Shown here piece after piece: positions 20,901 through 32,859 of a stretch of DNA of 64,000 bases (position 1 is its first letter; every line of letters begins with the position of its first letter). The stretch lies in the NCBI GenBank assembly GCA_015680685.1, contig MNCI01026654.1, positions 262,370 to 326,369 of the forward strand, written 5' to 3'. Origin of the DNA: Gnetum montanum. Lineage: Eukaryota; Streptophyta; Gnetopsida; Gnetales; Gnetaceae. The notes beneath the pieces are model-generated. The model made no database searches. It worked only from the letters and a program-made list of their open reading frames with translations, and was not told the DNA's origin. Made by a program: the position numbers and the translations under genes.

Positions 20901-23900
20901 CCTACATTTCTCTCAATGTGAAAACACGAGGCTGGACAGTTTTAGTTATGAAGATTGCGAAAATTTGAGACCATGTTAATCCATCATGGTAGTCAAGCCT
21001 AGTACATAGCAAATTTTATGTTTTTCTCCCCTTTTCATTTAGCATATGAGTACAGGGAACTTTGCTTGTTTGCCTGTTCCCGAAAAAAAAATCACAATTC
21101 AGTTCCTTGGGTTATAATGATTCCTAATCTAGAGGAAGAGCTGTTTTTCATTTATAGCTGTTAATCTTTGTTTCCTGCCTCCCTTTGCTTTAAAAAAAAA
21201 ATCACCTTTAGAAGTCTGTCCTCTGCTCTTAAATTTAAAAAGAAAAAAGAAAAACAAAAAGAAATAAGAGACCATGTTATTTTTATAACTGTTCTGCTCT
21301 AGTTCTTGTGCCCCCTTTTACCACCAGCAACATCTGTAAACCTTTACTTCATTAAAAGTATGCATATACATAAGAAATTGGTATCCCTTTCAAGTTTTGA
21401 AGTTCTCTAAACCTGTAAGGTCTTAGGCTGAAGGAAAACCTTGTAAAATGCCCACTTTTATGAACTGAGTTGATAATTATAATTTAAAATCTGTTCCTAT
21501 TAGGATGCCTTAAATGGAAGAAACATTGGTTGATTTCCATATGTGAACATTCAGTTGTAGTATGTGGGGTGAGACAGTAACAGTCCTTCCTTGACAAAAA
21601 CGAGAAGCAAACTTATGTGTTGGAACTCTCTCCATTGTTTGATGTGTGAGCTCGTTTCTAAAATGGCATTTAAAACTTACTTGAGATGCATAGTTATCTT
21701 CTTGTCACTGTAAGTTGAGGATAGGGGATCCTGGAAGCCTGAAAGTCTCCTTGGAATAAATCTTTTAATGCTTAATAAATGTTCTGTACATTTTGTCATA
21801 GTCCAAATCTTCCTTTCATGCAAGCAAAATATTATTTATTAATTCTTGTTTCAATATACTAATCTGTTTATTTACCAATAATTATGTTCTTTTATTTGTG
21901 CAAAGAAAAGAAAGAAAATATATATATGATCATGTGTGTTTATTGTTTTCTATAAAATTAAACTACATGAATTATGATTAGAAGCACTTTAGGCCCTAAT
22001 GTAAGCAACTCACCTAAAATCATAGTTAGTAATTACGTAGAAATGTACCTTGTGTAAAATATCCAATATTTCTAAGGATCATTAACTAGCCATTTTAATA
22101 ACAATATATTCATCCCCATACCTTAAATCTATGAGTTGCAATGTTTATTTATTTTACATGCACTCTACCCTAGATGGGGAGATGAACCCCACCATCCAAC
22201 ACTACGCATACATATGTTTACTTGAGCTTAATATCATAAGCCATTGGACCTAGGGAGGTTGAGCTGCACAACAACCAAAGGTTTGCAATGATGCAGGCAC
22301 TACTCGTAATTGTGTGGTTGAAATGACATCAACTTGGTTGTCTCAACATTTTCAACCACCTCATGTACAATCTTCAATCACCTATCTTAGGGGTATATTG
22401 AGGTGTAGCCCAAATATGATGGTTGAGCCAAGCCTTATTTGTAGCACATAGAACCTAAAGAAAACCCAATTCACAGCCTAATGGTAATTGGATTCTTTGA
22501 GTTGAATGGCCCTCAATATGGGAATACAACGCCACACTGCATGGGCAAAGTTGTTGAAACCTATATATTTTTTATCCCTAACCACTGTTTAAAGCCTATT
22601 ATAGATTAAATAATCTTGTTTGGTGGAAACATAGTGAAAGATTGGGATTACATCCAACCACATCCATTGGTGCTACTTGTAAAACAAAACTTGAAACAAA
22701 TCAATCCCATAAATGTTTGTTGTTTTCTAGCTTCCGAATTAATGGAAAGTGTTAGCCATTGCCCTTGGCTATACTAGCCTTGAAGTACCATAGTACTACT
22801 TAAGATAGGTTATATGCAAATAATGCATTAATCCTTAGAATTATGAAAAGTAGAAAAGTCTCATCTTATCAACTTGTAGGTATCAATGATGAAAGGAGGT
22901 CCATAGGCCTTGTAATCAACCCACTATTGCATTGAAGTAATATCCCAGTTGCAAGTGTAATTCTAGTTCCATGTTCTAAGATGTTGGAGAGGAAAAAAAT
23001 TTTGAGGGTAGTCATTATGAATCCTACATGTATGTTAAATGGCACCTCTTGTATGCATTGGTTGAATGATATGCTGGTGACTGGTTGCATGACCTATGAT
23101 TCTTTGTTTGATTAAATCTAAGTTGTGTTGATGTATTGTTGTGCACTACTATGGATGCATTAACTAAGTATGTAGTGATTCTTAATTTAGTATCTATTAA
23201 TGAAATAATGAAAGGAATTTTGAGAAGAGATGGAACTGAAATGTTGCATTGTTTGTGAGATTACTACTATTCTTTGATTCTTTCTATGATTTATAACCTC
23301 TATGCATCAAAATGATTTCTTAAACTGATTAGAATGTTCCTTATGAATTGTATATTTACTATTTAGCATAGGTATCTTATGTACATGCTTTGTTGTGTGT
23401 TTGTATAAGTTTTGAATTTGTTATCTATAGCTGCTACTAGGAAAATGCTAATTTTTGGGCAATCAGATTTAAAAAGAAAAGAAAAAAGTAATAACAAGTG
23501 TGATACATTGCTATTTTATAATTTTGTAATATGTGTCAATAAAATTAAAAAACGAAGAGGAACCTGACCTATGAACCAAGGATGATTGCGTTGCTTTCCT
23601 AAATGATCTTTTGGAGAAATAAAATTCTCACTATCAATAGTTGTAGGAAGCTCGAATGATAACCTTTTGGTGCTCATAAAACAATGCAACACTAGTTGTA
23701 TTACTAAGTACTTGAAGGAGAGGTTGTTTCATTGGCATAATATTTCAATTTTATGCTTTCCTTACCTTTTCCTTATGAAACTTTCATCCATTGTACTCTA
23801 TGGCTATATTTTATGAGAGAATTCTAGTGGAATAAAGGCTAGAGTGAGTTTGTTTAGTTCTTAATAAAGAGAGAAAAGATTGAGAGAGATCAGAAGTGTA

Positions 23901-23988
23901 TATTTTATCATCTTGAAAGGAACTAAACCAATGTCCTCTTAATTGTAAGGGTCAAATATTTTGTCTTATTCTTTTTCTTGGAAGGCTT
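20901..23988. other. AT-rich sequence, nothing coding recognised
   Basis: Long T-rich and A-rich stretches with no recognisable frames or RNA genes. The minus-strand ORF at 22869-23090 and its degenerate continuation to 22200 have protein-like composition but match nothing I know. If the exon at 30.1 kb belongs to the GHR gene, this lies in its first intron. Confidence 0.4.
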
Positions 23989-24160
23989 TGGAACTACCAC
24001 TTGGAGTGATGATAAGGTGCTTGTTTCTCAAGTCATAAGACCCAAGTTCAAGCCTAAATACAGCCACTTGAAAGAGGTTAGGCTTTCACTCCTCTACCAA
24101 CCCTCCCAAGACCCCATCTTGGCAGGATGTGCATTGGGCCTCTAGGTGATGATTGTTATT
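23989..24160 (+). mobile_element. SINE, family S1, full-length copy
   Basis: Aligns over its full length with the minus-strand SINE at 12904-13070. The A-box region is GGAGTGATGATAAGG, the B-box region CAAGTTCAAGCC, then the shared body AAGAGGTTAGGCTTT and the tail CTAGGTGATGATTG. No clean target-site duplication was seen, so it is older or its flanks have changed. Confidence 0.78.
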
Positions 24161-24402
24161 TTAATAAACATATAACTACTAGAGAAAGTCAATTACATTA
24201 AAGAAACCAAAACCAAAACCAAAACTTCAGCAAATAAAAAGGAGTAATCACAAGGAAAAAAGGGAAGAGAAAGAGAGCAAGTCATAGAAAAGAAGAAAGG
24301 AGAATTGCGACAACAACAACAACTACTAAGCAACTACGACAATAGAGGAAACATCTTCAATAGTACACAAGTAAACCAAAATAACAACAACAACAAAGAA
24401 TG

Positions 24403-24514
24403 GAAATATGACACATCTACTCAAAAGAGGTTAGGCTTTCGCTCATCCACCATCCTTCCCAAGACCCCACCTTAGTAGGATGAGCATTGAACCTCTAGGT
24501 GATGATCCTTTTAG
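24403..24514 (+). mobile_element. SINE, family S1, 5'-truncated
   Basis: Only the 3' half of the S1 SINE is present, from about the position after the B box to the tail CTAGGTGATGATCCTTTT. It is flanked by direct repeats CAACAAAGAATG at 24391-24402 and 24515-24526, so the truncation happened at insertion, as with incomplete reverse transcription. Confidence 0.75.
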
Positions 24515-24526
24515 CAACAAAGAATG

Positions 24527-27500
24527 AAAAAGATTACAAGGGTACAATAATGGAAAATAAGAAACAAGGGTACAACAATGGAAAACAATAAACAACACTT
24601 GATGATTAGGTAAACGGGACCATTTAAGGGAATTTTCAAGACTAAACAAAATGGTCGCATAGTTACTCCCCTATTTTACTTGCAGTTAAATATGATTTTA
24701 TTTTGGAAATTCTTTCACCATGTTGAATGCTTTCTTTTTTCTTCTTTTCCTTTTCTTTAAAGAGATCTTGGATTGTTGAATCTTTGTTTTTGTGGATCTC
24801 TCCACCCGTCCTTGCACTCTCAAGCCTAAATGACTTAAATGAGAGTTGCTTCCAAATGGACTTAGGAACACCCATAAAGATTTGGGGCAATTTGGCATAA
24901 AAATTCACCACAAGTGACCAAGGATCCTTAATATGAGGATTGGTACCATGGGCAAAAACCAAGAGAATATTGGACCCATATTAATTTCAGAAATCTTGAA
25001 ATAAATTTCTAAGTACTAGCAATTTGTTGATTCATCAGGTTTGACCTTGATTTTCTTTTCATGGAACTAATCTTGGATTTCTTTGTATGATTCATCAACT
25101 TGAGGAATTTTTAACCCTATATTAAGACTTTCTCAATTCTGACTTAGTTATCTTTCTACAATTTATTGAGCAGAGGGGTCAATAAACAAAAATCTAATTT
25201 AAAATGTTCTTTTCCAGGTACAAACTTTCATGATATGATTTTGCTGAATTATTGGCTATGAATTCTTGGAAAACTATATGACTATAATCTGAGTAATTTC
25301 CTACACGTTTTTTTCTAAGATAGGTTGGCTATTGTGTTGTATCAACAACCTTATAAGAATAGCCCCATTTTCTTTATGGTCATATGTATAATAAATTATT
25401 ATATCAGTAATGATTAAAACTTTGTTTAGCTTGGTATTGTAGTAAATAAATTTGTATGTTTCCCTTTATGGATTAAAGCTAAAGCTAGAAGAGTGCTTGC
25501 ATTACTAAGTTCAGGATGGTGGGGATTGAAGCTAAAGTTGGAAGAGTGGTTGAATTACTGATTTCAAAATAGTTTGATTAAATTTTAATAGTAGTCTGTT
25601 ATATTATATCCAGTTAAAGGAGCTAAACTGAAATGATTTTGTAGTCTAAATATTGCTAGAGAATAAGGTGAAATATTATTATACCATTAAATCAATTTAA
25701 AATTATTAATTTATATATTTCTTGTGGCCAACTGTTTAGTTGAACAATATGTAATTGAACAGCAGAAAATATATTTTTATGGTCTAAGAAAATTAAAATT
25801 TGACCCTAAAATTCTTTATTTAAAAAAAATCAGATCTGTAAACAGAATCAGAGTTATTTTACTAAAATTGTGGGTCTTTCACTAATCTTGTCCCACTGCA
25901 TCTTTCTTATTAGCAAAGTTAGATAACATTCATATCTTCTTTGGGAACGTAAAATTGTTTTCTTTGATTATTATTTCAACATTGAAATATTAAAATCATT
26001 TATTTCATGAAGAAAGCTTGTATCCTTTATATCAGAAAATCCAACATGTAGACAATATGTTGGAAGATTTAGAATATGAAATTCCATGATAAATATTCAG
26101 CTTTTGGCTCATGTATATGCTGTATGGAAATTTAAGGCTTTTGTGCCACTATTGCAAGAAAGAAAGCAACATAGCTGCTACTGGATTTTCTCTAACAGCT
26201 ATACATATGTAATATTTAAAATTTTAAACATTCAACTGTATTATCAACTTATTTGCTACCTTTATGCATTATTGTTTGTTGATTGTTGCTAGTTATGGCT
26301 ACCTTGATTCTTCTGTTGAAAGTTTCTATAATTTGATTTAAGAATTATTGTTCAAATTATTATTATGCTTGCTAGCCAGCTGTTCATTTAAAAAAGACTA
26401 TTAACTTTCACAGTCTAATTTCTAATTTCCTGCAGGTTAAACCATGAGAATTGTATCATTGGTTATGATATAGTGAATAGATATGGAGATGGCTTCTCAG
26501 CCACTATATTATTCTTGTATTTCAATTTGTAATTTATTTATTTCACAAATAATATGTTTTCCTGGAGATTCACTTTCCATGTGACTGATTATATTGGCTA
26601 TGCATAATTTAAGATAGCTAAGGTGAATTGATTGAGTTATTTGGCTACTTGTTGTGCTAGATGACTATGAATATGATTTCAAGTTAGTTGTTTTGACATC
26701 TATACTACACCTTGGCTGCATAGTATGTCAAAAAATATCAATCATCATATTGCCATTCTCTTCCCATTAGATCCCTAGAGATCCCTTAGGCCATTGTTTG
26801 TATTATATAATTTTCTGTGTTATGCTTTATTCTTTTAATGCTGAACTGATTGTTATGAATGTCGTTCAAAATGTGAGATCAAATTTCTGATGATTGATTA
26901 ACTGTTTGGAAAAAAAAATCCGCCTTACATTTCAGGCAACATTTTTGGGACTTCAACTGTTAACGCCTGCTCCCTAGGCTTGGGCATTACAGGAATACTC
27001 TGTTTTCATCTCTTGTCACTACTACTACTGACTTTATTTTCTTAATTCATTATTTACAATGAACCTTCTTGTTTTTATCTTGACGGGATACAATTCACTT
27101 TCCAAATCCAAGTCTACTGTGGAGAGTAGATTATGACCTTTAAGCTTTTATAACATGTTACAATTTTAAGTGTATTTTAATAGGAAGCCAATGACAGATG
27201 AACTTACAGGCATATACAAAAGTAATAGGTCGATCAAAATTGTCTTGCGATGATCTCTCTGACATCCAATAAAACAATCTACACTAACATCAAAACAGAG
27301 GAATGTTTACTTCACTCTCCTTTTACCTACAACCGTTACTATGATATTGCTATGAGGTTAGAGTATATTCTGATTCTTCTATCCACTCTTGTAGCTTCTG
27401 CCCTTCTGGTCTTTAATGTCTCCAATTGTATTTGATGATATATAACAGTTATAGCTTTTCTCCCCAAAACTTCACATTTCCCCAGAATGATTCTTTGCAT

Positions 27501-28450
27501 TATCTTTATCCTGTTTTATCATATGCCAAATTCTTATCTTCTTCTATTTTTAACAAAATTATGCTAAATGATCAATTCTCCACTTCTCCATCTCTTTGAA
27601 AATTCTAAGGTACCTTCAATTATGCTAAATTATGCTCACTGTGGAGGAAATTATGCTAAATTAAGTCTACTGTGAAGAGTAAATTATGCTCACTGGCTTC
27701 ACCTTTTAAGGGATTCCAGTTCAACAAAACTCTCTGATGTCTTATCTATCTAGGCATCTTGAATCTCCATTTCTGTGGACTAATTTACTTTATATGCAAT
27801 GTTTTAGGTAACGTGTTCCATAGATCTTCTCTGAAATTTTAAATAATGTCATACAGAAAATATTCAGGCATAGGACAGGCAATTGTAATGATAAGATATA
27901 TTAGCATGAGACCAGAAGAAAACTTGAAAAAGGTTCTTAGTTTTTATTCATGAAGCCCACTTGCAATCACAGAGGCACCCTTGGTATATTTTTATTTGAT
28001 CTTTTCTAGCATCTTTTTAAAAAATTATAAAACAATTAGATATCTTTAACTCATACTTAGCAAAATAAAATGCTACTGTAAATGCTTTGTAGAGTACTTT
28101 CTAGACAAGTATGGCTATAATTGTCCAAAACATTGAAGTAACAGAGAAGATCATGGTAAATAAAGCTTTGTACGCTGCTTATTTCATCTCTTTAATGGCA
28201 GTTTCCTCTGGCTCATGAGATATTATGTTTAAGGAAAACCAAACAATTTTCTACCATTATGTAGTTGAAACAATTAATATCTCAACTACGTATAACCATT
28301 TGGCCAAATTTTGAAGCCCAAGGTAAACCAGATGAAAAGGAAACTCCATAAAGTAAAGAACAAAAGGAAGTGATAGAAAAGAGTCCATTAGTTGATTCCA
28401 GTATACAACAAAATATGAGTTGCAAGGGGTATGAAAGCCCTATTTACTTT
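24527..28450. other. AT-rich non-coding stretch
   Basis: No gene recognised. A minus-strand frame at 24663-24962 reaches 99 codons and has a Lys/Glu-rich tail (KEKEKKKKESIQ), but it begins at TTG rather than ATG and has no family signature. Near 27100-27700 short phrases such as AAGTCTACTGTG and AAATTATGC recur several times, a small degenerate local repeat. A splice-acceptor-like TTTCCTGCAG at 26428-26437 (plus) has no convincing exon after it. Confidence 0.4.
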
Positions 28451-29300
28451 AAAAAGAAGACATAAGAAGGAATCTATTCTAGCCTGAGATATTGGAAAAC
28501 TACTCTATCATGTTGCTGCTCAACCAACTATTCTTCATGGGTGTGTTGTATAGGGTCTTGCTCAATGAATTCAGAAGAAATTCAGAAGCTTTTGCTGCTC
28601 AATGAATTCAAAGCAAAGAAAAAGATACAATATAACATTATGCTTCTTGAAGCAGAGTTGATGCCATTGGAAGTTAAAGCTATTTGTCAGTTTATAGCCT
28701 ACACTTATAATCTTTCTGAATTCTCATTGGATAAATACTTCAAAAAAGTGACAATGGAAATCCATGATAAATGATGGCTTCATGAAGGAGTTCTATGGAT
28801 TAATAAATGAAATATTCAAGAGTACATTCTTGGCTTCATGAAGGAATTCTATGGATTAATGAATAGAATATTCAAGAGGACATTCTTTATTCTGATCCTA
28901 AGCAAGTTTGCAAATTGGCAAAACAGGCAACATTTGAAAAACTTTGGGAAAATATAATAGGAAAAAAAAACATTTATATTTGAATAGTATCAATGAAGGC
29001 CTTAATTTGAAAGCAAACTATATATCTGCTGCTATTCCTCATGACTTGAGGTGCACAACTGGCAAAACACAAATGGGATCTCAGCATCTAACAGTTGAAA
29101 TAGGTAAATGGCTCAAAATTCTTTGTGAAAAATATATATGTTGGTTATGCAATACAAATAACATCGAAGATGAATACCAAATTTTTGTGCAATGTCTTAT
29201 ATTTGAGCACATTAGACATAAATAAGATGTTACAACTGCATATTTGGTTGATTTGTTCCAAATGTTACCAAGACCACTTGGTAATTTTGTTAATGATGTT
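28450..29300 (+). pseudogene. LINE-1-family C-terminal fragment
   Basis: The plus strand matches the 3' part of LINE-1 (6460-7200). LLEAELMPLEVKAICQFIAY corresponds to the 'LPLEVE.L..FIVYT' region there. The frame CWLCNTNNIEDEYQIFVQC at 29135-29193 is the terminal CxxC...ED..xxxF..C zinc motif in better condition than in LINE-1. Two frameshifts and a 56-bp tandem duplication lie between. Endonuclease and RT are missing: a 5'-truncated insertion. Confidence 0.7.
28775..28886. repeat. Tandem duplication, two 56-bp units in the LINE fragment
   Basis: Units 28775-28830 and 28831-28886 both run from TGGCTTCATGAAGGA through TCTATGGATTAAT to ACATTCT. The second copy shifts the reading frame of the LINE tail. 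Confidence 0.9.
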
Positions 29301-29469
29301 TTCAAAACTCATACCATGTATATTCCTACAGTCCAAGAGATCCAGAAGGTATACAGAGATAATAAAATTTCAGTGCCAGTTAAATTCATCTAGGATTCTC
29401 TGGGTATTAAGAAAATTATCAGGATCTGTCAAACAAAACCACCATAATCTATGTACAAGTAAATTCAAC

Positions 29470-30086
29470 GAGGTACGAATCTAAGCTTACCCTGAAAGAA
29501 GTCTTTTGAACGCAACCAAGGTGACTCTTACAGGTATTACGAGGAGTACTGTGTAGCCGGAGAATTCTCACTGTAGAAAAATGGCAACCTCTAAGAGGCA
29601 ACAGTGACATCGATCAAGCAGCCGTGGTCCTTGCTCCTGTGTGCGTGAACACAAAAAATAACATTTCAAAGTCTCCGTAAAAGCTTGCTTCCAAAAACTG
29701 TACCAATCTAAGAATTTAGGATCGTCAATAATGAATTCTCCAAGAATTGAGATACCAAAACCATCAAAACTTACCCATACAAATCAAGCGTTTCAAAAAA
29801 AAAAAAAAATCATTAACAATACGGCACGCCATAATCAGAAACAATACAGAAGAAAACGATCAGCTAAATCTGCAAAGAACTACCCTCTTGTACCTGTAAA
29901 ACACTGAAACACTGATCCTATATTTCTTGTAAGAAAACATGAACCGCGATTTCGAAAGTTGAAAGTTCGGGTTTAAATCAAATGCCAAGGTCGGCCGTGG
30001 CAACTTGAAATAATATCCAATCTACGAAAACTGGAAATTAGGAAGCGCAATGAACCCACCACCCAGCAGGACCTAGTCACGCTTAC
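29470..30086 (-). other. CpG-rich segment, T-rich on minus after the exon donor
   Basis: It holds many more CpG dinucleotides than the flanks (around 29530-29620, 29815-29870 and 29945-30000), as expected of unmethylated DNA near a transcription start. On the minus strand it begins with the GTAAGC donor and is T-rich in places, with a 15-base T run at about 29796-29810. It would be the proximal part of intron 1. No further exon was identified. Confidence 0.4.
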
Positions 30087-30209
30087 CTCAGAATTTAAAG
30101 CTTCTGTTAAAGAAGATGCGTCATCCATGACAATGGCATTGAATTGGCGTATATGGCGAATGTATGCAGATCCAGGGCAATGGCTACTTTTCTCCAGTGA
30201 GTTCGCCAT
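30087..30209 (-). CDS. Candidate first exon of the GHR gene (41 codons)
   Basis: On the minus strand CCACGATGGCG gives a strong plant start context. The frame is open for 41 codons (MANSLEKSSHCPGSAYIRHI and onward) and reaches GAG|GTAAGC, a good donor in phase 0. The sequence just after the donor is T-rich on the minus strand, as plant introns are. The acceptor at 11771 is also phase 0 and lacks an upstream exon, so the two can be joined. The resulting intron would be about 18.3 kb and full of repeats. The peptide is not a family signature, so the link is an inference; it could instead start an unrelated transcript. Confidence 0.4.
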
Positions 30210-30420
30210 CGTGGCAGTGTTTAAACACCGTCGCAACGGGACAGTGCCAAACTGCCAATCAATAACATAAAAAATTCGCATAAGCTAATCCAAACTTGAG
30301 TAAGGTGGCAGATTAGATTCTGGGAGTGGCCCATTTAGATTAGCATCGGGAGATTGACATGAAGGTAGGATAGCTACGCCTCTTTTTTATTTTAAAATGG
30401 GTGAATGTTTTTAAGATAAA
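30210..30420 (-). promoter_or_regulatory. Candidate promoter and 5' leader
   Basis: Upstream of the ATGGCG exon the minus strand has a TGGGCC element (plus 30328-30333), a site II/TCP-type motif common near plant housekeeping starts, and a weak TATA-like TTTTAAAATAAAA at about 30384-30397. The surrounding 29.5-30.3 kb keeps many CpG dinucleotides, unlike the decayed flanks, which suggests low methylation. No start site can be fixed from sequence. Confidence 0.35.
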
Positions 30421-31555
30421 TCTGCATTTAATCTATTTAAAGTGGTGGTTTTTAAAAAAGAAAAAGAAAACAGTCGAAAGTTGCAAAGTCGGACACTAGG
30501 GTCCACACAAAAGCATACAAGCAAGAAGTCCTAAAGGCCAAAACAAAACGTCGCTAAGGTGACAACATCCATTGTTGAAAATGGCTACCTAGACCATCAT
30601 CATGGCTAGTAGGCATCAACAACATGTTAGAGGTTTCTTTTTTCTTAAGTGAAAAATGTATTGAGTGTCAAATGAAGGGACATGCATGATCATAATCCAG
30701 ATTTGAACCATGAGAGGGCACATGGGTTGGTGTGTTCTTGAGCCAATAGGACCTATAGGAGACCATCCTATGCCACATGTCCCTAGAGTTGTTAACACTA
30801 TTCTAACAATGATGAGTTGGAGAGGATGGGTGCTAGGCATCATCACGTGCAATTTCAATGGTTATTGTTATATCAAAGTAATGCAAAAGAGAAGAGCTTG
30901 AACACATACTAGAAGGAGGAGTATGCTTTCATAATCATTTTTTGCTAAAGTCTCATGTCTCCACATCCATGGATGCTATGTCATCCTCCTAGTCCAAGAT
31001 AGGAGTGGACTAATACAAAGGAACAAGGACATTCCCAAACACCATCAAAGAGTTGGAAGTCTAAGAGGAATATGAGGTAGGTGGATGGTGGCTAGTAGGG
31101 AGACAAGGGAGGTGGGAACTAATGATGTGGAGATGGAGAAAATTGGAAGGGCTAACCAAGGGAGGGGATAAATTGGGAGGTGTATTGGCACCACTCTAAA
31201 GAAGCTCAACTTGACACCACCCTTGAGTTCCAAAGTAGATAAGTGTTCTAAAGCTAACTTAAGATAGACTATGCCTCAATGATCAAAGCACACACAAGCA
31301 CAACATAAGTACACAATAGATGTTAATCCAAAGGTTAGAAGCATAGCATGTACAACTAAGATCATCATACAAGAGCCATGACTAATGAGACATACACACA
31401 TGCATAATCATAGAGAACACTAGCATACACATAAGAGACCTCATTATTTAAGAGACTTAAAATGTGTCCCTATACTAATAAGGTAATCAACCATATAACA
31501 TGAATGTTGAACTCATCTTGACATACAATTAAGGTTTAGAGATGCTAATGCAACC
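30421..31555. other. Unassigned, low-copy-looking sequence
   Basis: No gene recognised. Both strands carry short open frames over 30616-30901 that overlap antisense and have no known motif. The right end (CAACC at 31551-31555) is the target site of LTR element A. Confidence 0.4.
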
Positions 31556-32442
31556 TGATGAATCATGGTTTGTCAAGTGCTGATATTGGACCCTTGTTAA
31601 CTAGGTGCTAATATCGAACCCCTGCTATCAAACCCCTAATATCTTATGAGTCTCGATATCAAACCCTTGATATCAGACCCTCGATATTAGGTACACGATA
31701 TCGTGGTTCCTATGTGAGCCTATAAATACACAATTGGGCACACAAGAAAGTGATAGAAAAAGTTAGTGTTAGAGTAGGATCTTTTTGTCAGTTTCGATTC
31801 CTCTCAACCCTTTCCTCAGTGCATGCCCACAATGTGATGATTGTAATTATACAGAACCTTTATTCAAGTGTGATGTACTTGGACATGCACATGACCGGCA
31901 ATAAAGATCGAGATTACTTTATCATTGCAGCATTCACTTAGTTTTAACTGTTATTTATTGCTTTCTTACTTAATATCTCTTTACCTTTCTCTCCTATCCT
32001 TGTTATTAACCCCGGAATGAGTACAACTTAATCACAAGCATTTAAGTGTGACTACTTGGTATCCCAATAGCGTACCTAGGACATGTGCTTGGTAATCCTA
32101 GTAGTAGTACATGAGGTCCAAGATGTGTATGAATGATTAAGGATGGATGCTCATCGTTCTTAGGCTAGCTTAGATTCTCTTCTCCCATTCCCTCTTAGGT
32201 TAATCAAAGTTATTTTCCATTGCCTCTAGGAGTAGCACTAGCTTGGGACCACATCATACACCTCACTTTGGACTAAGCCATATGTGACAAAGCAAATAAT
32301 AGTTCAGGTGGGAAGACAGCGAATTGCGATCAACGTGTAACTATCTAGATACCACAACTAGCCCATCTACGAAGTTCAATTGGATCGTCCGTGAATGCTC
32401 GTATTCGTATGGTTGAGTGTAGGGGTACCTCGCCACTCATCA
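31556..32442 (+). repeat. 5' LTR of element A (887 bp)
   Basis: Starts TGATGAATC and ends CTCATCA. U3 holds repeated GATATC-type motifs (GATATTGG, AATATCGA, CGATATCAAA, TGATATCAG, CGATATTAG, CGATATCGTGG) over about 160 bases. A TATA box, CCTATAAATACAC, lies at about 31720. The two bases after the LTR lead into the primer site. Confidence 0.92.
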
Positions 32443-32443
32443 T

Positions 32444-32461
32444 TGACACCATTGCCAAGGA
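32444..32461 (+). promoter_or_regulatory. Primer-binding site of element A
   Basis: TGACACCATTGCCAAGGA lies one base after the LTR. It matches the complement of the plant tRNA-Asp 3' end (TGGCGCCGTTGCCGGGGA) except at positions where C-to-T or G-to-A changes explain the difference. Elements B and D have the less decayed TGGCACCGTT version. Confidence 0.75.
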
Positions 32462-32859
32462 TGGTGCTAGTTATCTAGATTAGTTATATCATACAAGATG
32501 GCTGTAACAAAGTATTCACAATATATCTCTTAAAGTCACACACAATTCACAACAATGTCTCTCTCATAAGACTGTGACAATGCAACAACTAGTAAGGCAA
32601 TTCATTGGAGAACCAAAAAATTATATGATGATAAAGATGAAGTTTGGAGTACTCAATCTGATGCAAGGGCCTTCTATGTACATAAATGAAAACAACATCG
32701 TTCCAACTCACAAATTCATAACCTACCTAGTGACGATGAACCCCTACTAGCCACTAAGAGCCTAATACATATACAAGAGGCTGTTTGAATATCTTGCAGG
32801 CATCGCAAGAAAAGCTGTCTACCCAAGCTTGATTTAAACAACTTTCCCAAGTTTTCAAG

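Noticed and set aside
26428-26440. Splice acceptor of a plus-strand exon
   Set aside because: The TTTCCTGCAG is good, but the sequence after it has no sustained open frame.
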